Position numbers and translations under genes: made by a program. Shown piece by piece: positions 51,760 to 62,888 of a DNA stretch of 64,000 bases (position 1 is its first letter; each line of letters opens with the position of its first letter). A model generated the notes under the pieces. The model made no database searches and was not told where the DNA came from. It saw nothing but the letters and a program-made list of their open reading frames with translations. The stretch is from the NCBI GenBank assembly GCA_019915015.1, contig JAHBBC010000006.1:558001-622000 (forward strand), written 5' to 3'. This DNA is from Auriscalpium vulgare. Lineage: Eukaryota > Basidiomycota > Agaricomycetes > Russulales > Auriscalpiaceae.

Positions 51760-52600
51760 GGCGGGTGTGGGTGGGGTTGGACACCGGTGGGCGTCCGCTC
51801 CTCGACATCAATGTCTTCCTCGCCGGGGAAGGGCAGATGGCCCATCGGCGGGGACCCCGTCCTGTTGCAGTTGCGCGGTCCCTCTAACAACATGGCTCTG
51901 CGCTCCTCGTGCCGCAAGCTGGACGTCGCACGGCGCATGCGGACAGGTTCCTTCAGCGCATCGCCCAGTTCGACTTCGGACGAGCGCGACTGCGGGATGC
52001 CCGAGGATGCCGGAGGGTACGCGTAGACGGCATAGAGAAGGGTGAGAGGAAAGAGAATAAAGTGAGAGAGGAGACGACTGGGCAGGAGACACCGCTCAGA
52101 CTAAGCGCGCCTTTGGCGCGAAGAAGTCGCGCAGCCGTGTCGCGCGGCGGTCACACATGTCACTTTAAGACACCCAGATGTGACTTGGCCTAACAACCTC
52201 TTAAATGGGAGGCCTCATTTGCAGAAAGGCTGCTGATGGCCTTAGAATAACTTCAAGAGAGGCATGTTTAATCTTTGTGCATTAAAACGACAAGATCGTA
52301 TCCACAGGATGCTCCTTAGGACGGTGTGACAACCTGTCGGCATCTTCCGTGCCGCGCGACGTCATCGAGTCGCTACTTTCGTCGCCAAGTCGTGTCGCTT
52401 CCTCTCTTTCCCATACCACCATCATCGATGGTCTCTCTGCTATCTCCTCTTCGCTTCTGGCTCACTTGCTTGCAGCTCTGCGCTCACAGCTTGGCTTATG
52501 ACTTGGCTGGTTTTCTAGACAACTCTCAATGCTGTGTGATGCTCTGGCTTGGCTCAGATGCAGGGCTCAGGACATGGTTCGAGCTCCATGAAGCAAGGCA
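51760..52600. other. Host DNA right of the copia element, no confident gene
   Basis: Short open frames on both strands have no recognisable motifs. The sequence becomes less GC-rich after about 52200. Confidence 0.45.
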
Positions 52601-52619
52601 AGCGGAGGGGACGAGTGGG

Positions 52620-52945
52620 AGCGGCCGATGTAGGGATGATCAGGGTGGCAGGGACGAGCAGGATGGTGGGGACGAGTAGGACGGCGGGGACGAGCAGGAC
52701 GGCGGGGACGAGCAGGAGCGCGGGGCACGGGCGAGTGGCTGAGCGGGTCGAGCAGGTCGAGCAGGTCGGCTGGCACGAGCAGGACGGCGGGGACGAGCGG
52801 GGACGAGCGTGAGCACGGGGGCATGGGCAAGTAGCTGAGCGGGTCGAGCAGGTCAAGCAGGTGAGCAGGTCGAGCAGGATGGCTAGCACGAGCAGGACGG
52901 CGGGGACGAGCGGGAGCGCGGGGGCACGGGCGAGCGGGCGGGGGC
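52620..52945. repeat. GC-rich minisatellite
   Basis: Imperfect tandem units of about 12-15 bases built on GGGACGAGCAGGACGGC and GAGCGGGTCGAGCAGGTCGA, arranged in a higher-order pattern that partly repeats about every 110 bases (for example GTAGCTGAGCGGGTCGAGCAG near 52835 and a similar block near 52735). Open frames across it are only repeat translations. Confidence 0.85.
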
Positions 52946-53253
52946 GGCCCAGTAGGCGCAGTAGCGCACAAGTATATCGTTACCGTTGAATGACAGTGGT
53001 TTAGAATGATTACCAGAGGATCCCAGAGGATCCCAGTGGATCCTGAGAGCAAACAAAGGAAATGCGGATGACAATCACTGGGAACGCACGGCATCGGAAT
53101 TGTGTACGCTACGAACCATTGTCAATGGACGCTGTCATATTTACCATCGGTTCAAATTCGCTATATGGCAGGTTTTCCGTTCCCATCTGACAGGCATACA
53201 GGAAAGGACACGATCGCGACGGGACCGCCGGACTTTTGACTGGGGTTGAGGTG

Positions 53254-53287
53254 GCCAAACGATGCCACCATGGTGGCATCGTTTGGC
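53254..53287. repeat. Perfect 34-base palindrome
   Basis: The 17 bases GCCAAACGATGCCACCA are followed immediately by their exact reverse complement, with no spacer. It lies at the edge of the duplicated sedolisin segment. Confidence 0.95.
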
Positions 53288-53800
53288 ACGCGTGCTCGGG
53301 ACAACTGTGCATTCAATTGATCTAGCTCAGAATCGCGGCAGGCACAGAGACTGGCAATTCATGAAATAGTGCGGACAATGCGTGCTCTGGAACGAGAGAT
53401 GAGCAGTGCGAACAAAGACTCATCTACACCGAGGTTCAAGGCAACTCAACGGCCTAGCGTCGCGAGATTTGGCGTACCAACGCCTGCGCGAAATCGTATC
53501 AGGAGCCACTGCGGTGAGAACGCGGGGACTCCTTACATACTGGTGACAGGAGATGAGGGTGATGATAGCCCCAACGACGGGCGACCTAGAGAAGTTATTT
53601 CGAGGAGATCAGCCATATGCAGGGAAGGGATTGCAGGCCAACACGACTGAGTTGAAGAACAAGTCGAAAATCTCCTGGCGCAGAGCTCAGGTGTTGCAAC
53701 AGGCAAGACAAGGTGCAGGACTCAGCAAAAGACAGGGGTGGTGTACCGGTCGCACTGCGCATCGTCTTGGCGCCCGTCAGAAAGCGCACGAAAACCACAT
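53288..53800 (-). pseudogene. Decayed, internally deleted copy of the S53 peptidase gene region
   Basis: Successive blocks match the intact gene at 56689-59431 in the same order and orientation. 53295-53410 resembles 56500-56620 (downstream flank). 53455-53510 resembles 56716-56770 (last exon, GGCGTACC and ACGCCTGCGCG). 53552-53582 resembles 57199-57231 (GATGAGGGTGATGAT). 53583-53660 resembles 58454-58535 (CCTAGAGAAGTTA, GGAGATCAGCC). 53740-53800 resembles 58705-58790 (GGTGTACCGGTCGCACT). Most of the protease body is missing through at least two deletions, including the region of the serine. It cannot encode a peptidase. Confidence 0.8.
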
Positions 53801-54199
53801 TCTTGAGGAGCTGCCTGGGCGCTGTCGCGACCCCCGCCAGCGGATTCGTGCTCAGAAATAGACAGAGGACTCCGCAAAGCGGACGGGAGCGACCATGTGT
53901 CAAGGCCATGGTCGAGGCTACTCCGACGACTCCAGATAGGTGGGAGAGGAACGGAACGGGGGTGGGTGCCCCCGTAAACGATGACGTCACAGATGGCATC
54001 CCAAAACAAGCCTTCCGGTCACGAATATAAAGCACGCAGGCAGCATTGCAATTCATCATTCGTACGCCGTGATCGACTCTGATTGATATTGCAACTCCTC
54101 ATTACATAATAAAAGGACGCGCTGCCCTTACTATTACTAGCTCAGGATGTCACTACTCTAGTATGTATGTCCCAAATGCGGACGATCTTCCCAGACCGC
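53801..54199. other. Intergenic DNA left of the BTB gene, no gene seen
   Basis: About 400 bases between the decayed sedolisin copy and the repeats upstream of the BTB gene. No motif was recognised. Confidence 0.4.
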
Positions 54200-54243
54200 G
54201 TCATAGTCGCTGTCCCGAGTCGTCATAGTCGCTGTCCCGAGTT
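54200..54243. repeat. Two tandem 22-base repeats upstream of the BTB gene
   Basis: The block GTCATAGTCGCTGTCCCGAG with its spacer occurs twice in direct succession, about 40 bases before a TATA box. Possible duplicated regulatory site. Confidence 0.8.
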
Positions 54244-54283
54244 CGCGACTCTTCCCCCGACCACCGTGCCGACATGTCGTGTG

Positions 54284-54290
54284 TATATAA
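54284..54290 (+). promoter_or_regulatory. TATA box of the BTB gene
   Basis: TATATAA, 112-118 bases before the ATG at 54402, directly after the tandem repeats. Confidence 0.55.
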
Positions 54291-54401
54291 ACACCTTTCC
54301 ACAGCCGCCGAGTGGAAGCCTTTTGCCTCTCCACGGTGTCTGTCTTTGAATGGACACACCCATGGATCTCGACGACAACCAGTGGGACTCCGTTATTCCA
54401 G

Positions 54402-55562
54402 ATGGCCGAGACGAGCGACGACTGGGACTCCATATTCCAGTTGGTCGAGACGAGGCTTACGCAGGACGAGACTGTGAACTCCCCGCCGACCCCTCCCCTG
54501 CTGGCACGAGCTTTGTCGCCGGCCGAACCTCTCAGCCTCCCGGTACGTTTGACGCTTATTTCTAGGGTAGTCCGTTCAGATAGGCTTCTGCTTTGCATCC
54601 GTCTCTGTGAAGACCGTGCATAGGCTCTCCCTCGTCAAGGGTGACCCGAATACCCTACTCTTAGATGTAGACTCGTCCGGAGATCGGCAGACCACCATCG
54701 TGCCCATTTCCACCGCCTTTTTCCCCGGCGCGAACCTGGACGGCTACCCGCCGGACCTGCTCGTATTCTCCTGCGACGGCGTCCTCTTCTGCGTACACCG
54801 GTGTAAAGTCCTCGCCGTGTCGGACAATCACTTTGCCTCGTACGTACCGTATGAGCCGACTCATGACGAGCCCGTGAGCGTCCTCCTCGAGTCGGTGGTG
54901 CTGAACATCCTCTTCCACGTTATCTATGGCATGCCCGTCGCCCACTACTTTCCGACAGCAGACGCTGTGGTTGCCGCCATCAAATCCACCCGTACATATG
55001 GGCTTGCGAGCGACGTGCACCTGGCGCCGCGCACCCCGCTCTATGAGGTCGCGGTTTCGGTCGCATCGTCCGCCCCCATCCGGTTCTACGCGCTCGCCGC
55101 CGCGCTGGATGCGTACCCGCTCGCCGTTGCGGTGTCCTCGCGTTTGCTGTCATTCCCGCTCGACAGCATCACCGATGACGTCGCAGCTGAGATAGGTGCC
55201 GTTTACCTCAAGCGGCTGTTCTTCCTCCACCTCGGGCGCATGGTGGCTCTCAAGCGCCTGCTGGAAATGCCGCTTAGGGCGCACCGGCCATTGTTGCTTT
55301 GTGATGCGCGCGAGCACAAAAAACTCGCGACGGCGTGGTCCCTGGCGTCGGCCTATCTGGTGTGGAACAGCACGGCAGGTGTGTGTGGTGCTCCGTATCG
55401 TTGGACCTTTCCTAATGCATCGCAACAGATGTGACCTCGGCTGCGATTGAGAAAACCATTCGTTCATTAGGCACTCACTTGACATGCTCCCAATGTAGTA
55501 TCATTCTGCGCGACCGGACCACGGACCTCGTCTTGGAGTGGTCGAAAATCAAGGTGCGCTAG
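54402..55562 (+). CDS. BTB/POZ-type protein of a basidiomycete-expanded family
   Basis: Exons 54402-54542, 54613-55378 and 55429-55562 give 347 codons including the stop (346 residues), with introns of 70 and 50 bases. The start MAETSDDWDSIFQLVETRLT is the ATG in frame with the splice to TVHRLSLVKGDPNT. The segment LDGYPPDLLVFSCDGVLFCVHRCKVLAVSDNHFA is a BTB strand-helix core: secreted-looking hydrophobic strands, HRCKVLAVSDN, then a helix. A long all-helical half follows (YGLASDVHLAPRTPLYEVAV, RLLSFPLDSITDDVAAEIGA, YLKRLFFLHLGRMVALKRLL). The last exon has a CX2C pair (LTCSQC) near the end. Such proteins are numerous in Agaricomycetes and are thought to be adaptor-like; function is unknown. 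It sits between the decayed and intact sedolisin copies. Confidence 0.8.
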
Positions 55563-56688
55563 GCTGCCATCGTCTGTCTTTTCTTTTGTTCCATACTGAC
55601 TTGCTGGGAGTGGGCCGACGGGTAGCGCGGCAGTACGATTCCGCTCTGAGGGGGTTTCTGGTTACATAATCAAATATATACATAAATAATAGTCTTGAGA
55701 CAGTATGTACTAGACACCAAAACACGACTGGGAGTGGCCCTGGTACCAAATTTAAGTCATGGTGGGCAATACTGTACACTGGAGGGCATTAAAATTTACA
55801 TAAGTTGGGTGTGCAGCTGCACCTGAGGTGGTTGTTGTGAAATCAAGAGTGATGACATCATTTCGGGCTCTAATTGTAATTTAAAACCCCTGAGTGACAT
55901 CATCGTATTTCTGCCTGTGTTGTCTGGTGCGTCTCAGTTGTCGCAACATCACTGTTCTGCAACTTCTGTATATGTTGCATGGCCTAGTAATCAGTGTATT
56001 TAGGCAATCATTTGTGTATATTGTGTGGAGCAAATTTAATGAGGAGGGGTAAAGTCGTGAGTTGACATAGCGTGGGAGCGAATTTCCAAAAAAGGCGACA
56101 CAGATGATCGTTGCATGGGGTCGAAAAAACGCTGTATATGGATGACATAAGCAACGATTCGTAGGAATCGTAACTTCTGTGATACGCCAGGACACCATTT
56201 GATCCGGTTCCTCCTTACAGTACATTCGGGAGGATATGACCGGTGCTGTACTTATATACGTTGTACAGTCCTCGTCCAACAAGTTCCGTTTAGCTCTCCG
56301 TTTCGCCCTCGCTCTTTTACTTCGTAGTGTTATGATACTTACCACTATAAGCTTTCTTGCGTCTGTATACCTGTCTAATAGAAAAAAAAGCGGTTCAAGT
56401 CTGTACATAGACGATACTTCTGGCACGCTTGAATTTGGCTCCGAGATGCGCTGGTCTCGGCCCGGCCGAGCTGGAGCGGCAACCACGCGTGTTCGGGTCG
56501 GGGTAAATGTGCATTCTATTGATCTAGCTCAGGTGAGTGTCAATCGAGACAGGCCACGGAGACTGGCATCAAATAAAATAGTGCGGACAGTGCGTGCTCT
56601 ATAATGAGAGATAAATAAACAGTGAGAACAAAAACTCAGCATCTCCGCCGAGACTTAAAGTGAGGCAAAGACGAGTAAGTAACCCCGT
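55563..56688. other. AT-richer intergenic region, no supported gene
   Basis: About 1.1 kb. The 122-codon frame at 56236-56604 is partly made of sequence shared with the decayed sedolisin flank (56487-56600 with 53288-53395), so it is not called. Nothing else is recognisable. Confidence 0.5.
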
Positions 56689-59431
56689 TCAAGGCAGAGT
56701 CAAGAACAACGGCAATAGCGTCGCCAGATTTGGCGTACCGACGCCTGCGCGGAATCGAGTCAGGAGCCGCGACCAGTACTAGTGAGGAGACGCAGGGAGC
56801 TTACCGGTGACAGGATCCCATCCAGGTACCCTAGAAAAGCGTCAGAGTGCAAATCAGTAAGAAGACGCAAAGAGAGCGCGTACGCAGTAAAGCCGGGAGT
56901 GCCTGAGCATATCGGATTGGGCCAGGTCAGCATATTGTCACTCCTTCCAAGAAGTCGGAATGCTCACCGCAGCCTGGGTTGCCTCCCGATTTTATATCGG
57001 TGAAGCCGCACGCAAATCTAGACGAGTAGATCTATCGGCCAATATTGAGTAACCTTCTTCCCGATTGTCGGGTTGGAGACGCACTGCGGGGTTTATGAAG
57101 CCTATGTCATTACCAGTCGTCAGATCGACGCCGACCGCATGTTCAGAACGTCAAACCTACCGACAGGCCCTTTTCCAAAGTTCAGGCGAGCATCGTTGAT
57201 GAGGGTGATGATTGCCCCAGCGACGGGCGACGATGCGGACGTCCCGTTGATGAGCCTGAACTCTCCATTGATGGCAAAGACATATTTTCCGCTTTCGAAC
57301 TGGTTAGCACACCCGACGGCGAACGACACTACAAACAACAAACCCATTCGCAGATAGATCCGGAAACCCGCGAGCCTTCAGAGCGAAGCGATCAGCTAGG
57401 AAGGGTGGTGCCACGGGATGATGAGAGGTTGTACCTTGCCCGTGCTGTTAAATTGCGATGATGTGTACGGCGGGCGATGATCTCTGAAGTACTTTGAAAC
57501 AGCGTTCGCCTGGTAGGACGGCAGAGAAAAGATGTTGCTGAAGCCGCCCCCGCTGAAGACGTCTGACCGGCAAGCGCTCTCAGGCTGGTGCACAGCCGCG
57601 CCGCGGTCGATCTGCGTCGCGCCGACCGCAGTCACAAAGGGACAGCCCACAGGAAAGTCGGGATTAAACCGCGTCCCATTGTCAGCCACTTGGCCTGGGG
57701 GTAGAATGTATGAGGCGCAATGAGAAGACATCCGAGGCATTGGACGCATTCTCACCGTCCGCGTCCAAGCACTGGCCTTGATTTCCGGCGACGCCGAAGT
57801 CGCCGGAGGGATAGAGGACGGTCGTCCCCATCATGCCCAGTTTGCCATATTCAGCGCACTGGCGGTGTGCGTAGGCCGCCGTCACAGTGTGCTCTCCCTG
57901 CCCGTAGGAGATCGACATGACATAAGGAGGTCGGATGACACCGCAAGACGCCGACTCTGCATCGTAGCACTCAGAAGCGTAGAGGAAGAAGAATACGAAA
58001 GCACGTACGATTGGAGCCGCCGGGAAGTAGGTCGGGGTATATGCCATCCTGGAGCAACATATGCATAAGCGATCTGTAGATGAAGACAAGACCGCATACG
58101 CACCTGAAGAGGATCGTCGCCGCCCTGGAAAGTACAGAATGACTCGTCGACTGCATCCAACCAGTTGTCGAAAGACGCGCCTAAGCAACAGATGAGTCTC
58201 AATTATAACGGCAGCGAACTACGACGAATGGGATACCCACCCTCCAGGACGTCGCCAGCTTGCAGCAGCGTGACCTTTTGAGGCGCCACGAGCGTCATCG
58301 AATACTGGAGATCCAAATTGCTCTCTGCGTTGAAGTCGAAGCTTTGATTCTGCGTTTGCACGATGCCTGGCGAACGCGTGTTAGACGAAGCAGCAGGAGC
58401 GCAGGAGACAGCATACCGCCGTCGATGGGAACGAGAGTCGGTCTTTGCCCAGTCATAGACCTAGAGAAGTTACTTCAAGGAGATCAGCCCTATGCCGGGA
58501 ATCGATTTCACGGCAACATGACTGACTTGAAGAACAAGTCGAGATCCTCCTCGAGGTACGCCTGCGGAGTGAACTCAACTAGACGCGCAGAGCTCAGCTG
58601 TTGCAACAAGCAACTTGACAAGGTGCACGACTCACCGATCGCGAATGAATTCTTCTGCGTCGAGATCGGGAACCAGTCGATGTTGTACAGCGCACGAAGA
58701 CAGGCCGGCGTGGTGTACCGGTCGCACTCCGGCATCGTCGGCTTATGGTCCACCTTGACGCCCGGGATATCGTCAGAAAGCGCATCGGGCCGGTGAGCAC
58801 TGCGTTTGTGGAACCGGGAGGAGGCCCCCGCGGCGCGATGGTTGAAGTGCACAGTCGGCCTTACGAGATCGACGTGCTCGTGGACATGCTCGGGGACGGA
58901 GTACGATTGGCAGCCTGCGAGCAGATAAATGCTTGAGCGCACATATTCGATGATGGAAGACGCACCGATCTGCTCGACGCCGGACGGATGCGCGTAGACA
59001 TGGTATTTGGTATGCAGCAGGGACTCCGCTTCGGAGACAGTCGCGTTGACCTCGATCCACCCCGTGTTATACGAAACGCCGACGCGCTCAGGCGCAAGGC
59101 CAGCGTCCACAAGCCATCGCTTTACAGCGTGTACGGTGGCATCGCTGGGCGCGAAATGGCGGACGACCTGATCCGCAGACCAGTGCTGACCGTATGTCGG
59201 CGAGTCGGGATGCGAGATGGCGTCCAGGAGCTCGGAGAGGGTGTCCAGGTTCCGCTGCTTCAGCCCGATGCGCAGAGGAAGGACGGTGTGCGCCTCGAGC
59301 CGGCGGACCTTCGACCATCCTACAGGCTCGGCGGCGCGCTGCTCGTGCACGACGTGCGCGGTGCGGGGGGATGGGTGTGCGAGGACGAGCGGGATGGCGC
59401 CGAGAACCAAGGCGAGGAGGGTGCGGCGCAT
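56689..59431 (-). CDS. Sedolisin-family (S53) tripeptidyl peptidase, secreted
   Basis: Acid serine-carboxyl peptidase that removes tripeptides from protein N-termini outside the cell or in the vacuole. The ATG at 59431 gives a signal peptide ([20 protein letters not shown]). The pro-domain follows, with [19 protein letters not shown] and [20 protein letters not shown]. The mature enzyme includes [17 protein letters not shown] and a catalytic Glu/Asp pair in [10 protein letters not shown] (about 58310). Further exons have [21 protein letters not shown] (oxyanion Asp) and [20 protein letters not shown], with [10 protein letters not shown]. The catalytic serine is in [14 protein letters not shown] (about 57230), and the gene ends PGWDPVTG, then [12 protein letters not shown] before TGA at 56689. 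At least ten short introns are needed. All key residues are present. A TATA-like CTTATAAC lies about 70 bases before the start (59500-59507, minus strand). The exon near 57000 is less well matched than the rest. Confidence 0.88.
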
Positions 59432-60218
59432 CACGTCGGTGATCCAAGGGTTTCGCCAGGCGGGCGTAGGAGTCGCAGAGCGGCGACGGGAAGGCGAGAG
59501 TTATAAGGGCTGGCGCCCTGAGAACGAGGGTGTCTTGAAGGTTCTGCTGTATCCTCGGGGCTGTCAGGAATCTTTCCAGAGAAATGCCAGGCGCAGCCGC
59601 GCCTTATTGAACGTGCATCAACGCAATGTCGAAGACGAGCAGCGATGAGAGAAGAATGGAAAGCGGCCGTTCCAGATAGCAAGAACACAGCAAGAAGGCC
59701 AATCAGCTCTGTGACAGACAGGTGATGCATGACGGAGGGAGAAGGCCGAACATGGGAAGCCCCATCGTAGAAGCAAGGCGACCGTTGCTGGCGTGACGGT
59801 GGGCCACAGAACTCAGGAGGGTTACTCGAAGTACGAAGGGGAAAGAGAGATACGGGGACCGGATGACAGTCGAGGAGGTTGTCCAACAGGTTGACGCCGT
59901 TCACCACGGGAATGGCAGGAGACGATCAAGGCAGATCCTCCCACCGGCGGGCCGCACCAACTCCGAACGTGCGGACCGGTATGTGCCTGACCACCGTCGA
60001 CATTCAGGTGGGCGGAACGTGCACTTCGTGCGGCGTTCGTCCGACGACCATATAATGCATTCAGAGAGATGTAACGAGGCTGCTGGCAGTGCAGCCACGG
60101 TATTTGCCGGATATCGTTCCTAGATGGCTTGCGTGTGCAAGGCGCGCGTCGCGTCCGCCCTCTTCGACTATCCCTCTACTACGTGTCCCGTCTGCGAACC
60201 GGACCAATCGCCCTATCT
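59432..60218. other. Intergenic region upstream of the S53 gene
   Basis: No gene is supported. It holds the S53 promoter (TATA-like at 59500-59507, minus strand) and the upstream region of the next frame. Confidence 0.5.
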
Positions 60219-60955
60219 ATGCCGAGTGCTAGGAAGGGTCGCTCGCGCCTCCAGAAGGCCGCTCTGGCCTCTGCTGCTGCTCGAGCTGCAGAAATCCGCC
60301 GGGCCAGGGCTTCAAGTTCTGACCCCTCTCACCACCCACACTCCCCAGCACGGAACTCCCTTACCTCCGTCTGGAGGTGGAGAGCTACGAGGCGCGCCTA
60401 TGCACCGCAAACGAGAAGATTGCTCTTCTCGAACGCCAAATCCAAGATCTAGAGCAGGCTGAGCGGCTGCGCACTCCATCACCTCCCCTATCCCTTCCCC
60501 TCCCCTCTCAACTCTCCATTATATCTCCTCACGCTACACCGCAGTCGAGCACTCTGCGGCTGGACCCAGACTTGGAGCACGTCTCTCGGCTGGAGCTCAG
60601 CACAGCTTCCGCGGTCGATAAGCTGAGCAAGCAACGCAACCACCCGTACGAACGCACTTTCCGCTGCCAGGAGAAGGACGGGGTCATCTCGCAGGCGGCG
60701 CGCTCCATCATCCGTGAGCTCAGCGATCTCGGGGTCCCTCACGCAAACATCATGCAGATAGCGCGCACTGTCTTCCGCGCAGCTGGCGTGTCGGTCGATG
60801 GAGACATCGATCAACTCAGTGTTGGCCGCATTGCGCTGGAGGGCCACGGCCTGCAGGGGGTGGATCATGTCCGCGAGCTAGGAAGTGAGAACATGGTCGC
60901 TCGCATCGGGGAACCAGGCCCAGGAAGTACGCACCGTCCTTGTACCTCATACTAA
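60219..60955 (+). pseudogene. Broken coiled-coil ORF of a repetitive basidiomycete type
   Basis: Begins MPSARKGRSRLQKAALASAA (ATG 60219), an Ala/Arg-rich start. At about 60363-60367 the frame must drop back by one base to continue into EVESYEARLCTANEKIALL and QIQDLEQAERL, a coiled coil. After a Pro/Ser-rich linker comes a globular helical part (FRCQEKDGVISQAARSIIRE, LGVPHANIMQIARTVFRAAG, QLSVGRIALEG) and then unrelated-looking residues to a stop at 60955. Similar proteins occur in many copies in Agaricomycete genomes, which I associate with repeats; I do not know their function. The frameshift and weak C-terminus suggest a decayed or truncated copy. Confidence 0.55.
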
Positions 60956-61730
60956 GATCCGCTCTTTGCTTACCATGTTTGCTTCCTCGGGACGTCCTAG
61001 GTTAACATTGCTACGACTTAATATGCAAGGGTCTCGGTGGTGAGCGTGTGGGACGTGAAGGAGGTTAGTTAGGATGGTGAGGAGAGCATTGAAGAAAGCG
61101 AACCACTCGCGGCGCTCCTGAACCCCGGCGAGGCCCCGAACAGGCGAGCTAATGGTACTTTAACTGCGTATTACTCGTTAACGTAGTGTTAAACGTTGTT
61201 TTCATCAGAGCGTCCACCTCTCCTTTGCGAATTCCATCATGCAATAATCACCTAGAGGGGTACACAGAAATAAAACACGCCGCCCACTCAGCTGAAGACC
61301 TGCGAGCTTTCCGGGTCTCTCTCATCAGAACGTCGGTTACCATCTGTTTGGCATCTGGTCTTGAGCGAGCTCTTCCTGTCGCTTGCACAGGCTTGTTAGG
61401 TACTTGCACCCTGCTGATGGCCTGGCCAACCGATGCGAAGCTATGTCCGCACGTGATGTCCCGGCACACCTTTACGTTGCGCGATGTATTTGAAGCAGAC
61501 AATTACTGCTGGCATGAACCATCCGCCATGGAAAGTCGCCATGGCAGAAAAGTTGCCGCACAATGGACATGACAATTCTCGTTCTTTTGAGTGAGTGCTT
61601 CGACAATAAAGCTGAAGCATCGGTCGTTATACTCGGCTCGCCTTCTCTGAGAGTACAAGGCTAACTTCCAGCAGTCACAAAGCTGTGCGATGGTATCGAT
61701 ATCACTTCTCATGCATCGCCATACATAGCC
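60956..61730. other. Intergenic region, no supported gene
   Basis: About 775 bases. A 128-codon frame at 61186-61572 has no recognisable feature and may be chance. Upstream exons of the next gene could lie near 61563-61700 but could not be fixed. Confidence 0.4.
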
Positions 61731-62888
61731 ATGGGGGTTTCCGCAGCGATTCGAACAATCGTGATAATAGGGCGCGACTACACCTTTGTCTTCGACCTTA
61801 CTACTACCTCCACCCCAACAGCAGCTGCGCACATATGGTGACATACAGCTCCAGGGTATACATTGACCTCATGAAGACGGCGACCAGCAAATGGGCGAAC
61901 TGGGACCCGGTGAGAATAATAAATGTGAGCATTGCGACCGAGCGCGTAGATCCTCGCTGACCTCGTGCTCCAACTTAAAGGTCGGTGACTACGGGGAGGT
62001 CAACAAGTCCACTGGCATTTTCCAAGTGGACGGAAACATCTACGCCGAGGGCTTGATATCAGGAGAGTCGCAAATCATACGGTCGCAACCGACGGATACG
62101 TACCAAGTAGCTTCTGAGTCTGTTCAGATGGTGGAGTTGTCTGCCTCTGGCGAAGGGTATGGATCATCTGCATCATCGTCTAAAAGGCTATGGCTTACCG
62201 CATTCTTCAGCAACACGCCTGGAGTCGCAGACGCCGCTGTCAAAGCCAAAGTCAGTTTCCCGGAGAAGGGTGGCGTGGCTCTATACATGCACAAGCCCAT
62301 CCTGTCGACTATGCCGTCTCTGCACCTTGGCATGCTGGGGACAATCACAAACATCAAAGGCAAGGATGTCGTCACGGAAACGTACTCGTGCCAAGCGTAT
62401 TTCATGTGCCTCACTAGACAGAGTAAGCCAATAACGCTTTAGCACCGACCGTTTCGTCTGACGACTATTCGAAAGAGTGCCCCGACTTCGAGCTGCAGCT
62501 GAAAGCCGTGGTTCCAGTCACGGCAGGGGTGTCTGCTGGTGGGAGCGTCGGCCTGAAGTGGGAAACCGCGGTGCAAGCAACGTTTTGCCAAAAGGGCGCG
62601 TCGCCTGCCGGCGAATATGACTTTGTGCCCTTGTTCAATCTGAAGCGCAAACCCTGGTACTCGCTCAAGCGAGACGGTCCAGCGCTGGAGGACGACACTG
62701 AGATTGAGTGCGTCACTGTTCTGTGGATGTTTGATCTGCTGACGAGGTTTCGCATCGTTGATGGCAGGTGGATCGACAAGCCAGTTCCATGGAGGGCCCT
62801 TAACGATGAAGGAGAGGAGTTTGTGGACGTCGTGAGTCCCACTGTTCCCGTTCGGCGGCCCAAACTGACGGCGATAGAAGGTTTCTGA
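61731..62888 (+). CDS. Hypothetical multi-exon protein, basidiomycete type, function unknown
   Basis: Likely start ATG 61731 (MGVSAAIRTIVIIGRDYTFV), followed by FDLTTTSTPTAAAHI. The frame to the next exon, which ends KWANWDP at 61909, is unresolved around 61835-61860 because the only apparent intron there is too short. Then come a clear intron (61910-61980), an exon 61981-62422 (VGDYGEVNKSTGIFQVDGNI to a Cys pair in YSCQAYFMCL), a 53-base intron (62423-62475) and a last exon to 62888 with CPDFELQLKAVVPVTAGVSA and DDTEIECVTVLWMFDLLTR. The later splices keep frame exactly. GDYGEVN plus GNIY is a signature that I associate with expanded Agaricomycete hypothetical proteins. No enzymatic motif is visible. 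The N-terminal half may be damaged. Confidence 0.6.

Noticed and set aside
53145..53165. GGTTCAAATTC as a tRNA T-arm
   Set aside because: No acceptor, D-arm or anticodon arm could be fitted around it. No tRNA gene was found in the window.
56236..56604. 122-codon plus-strand frame upstream of the BTB-S53 interval
   Set aside because: Its second half is the downstream flank of the S53 gene that is also present at 53288-53395 in a different frame context; it looks like a chance frame.
61186..61572. 128-codon plus-strand frame
   Set aside because: No recognisable features, no splice partner, and the composition looks like intergenic DNA.
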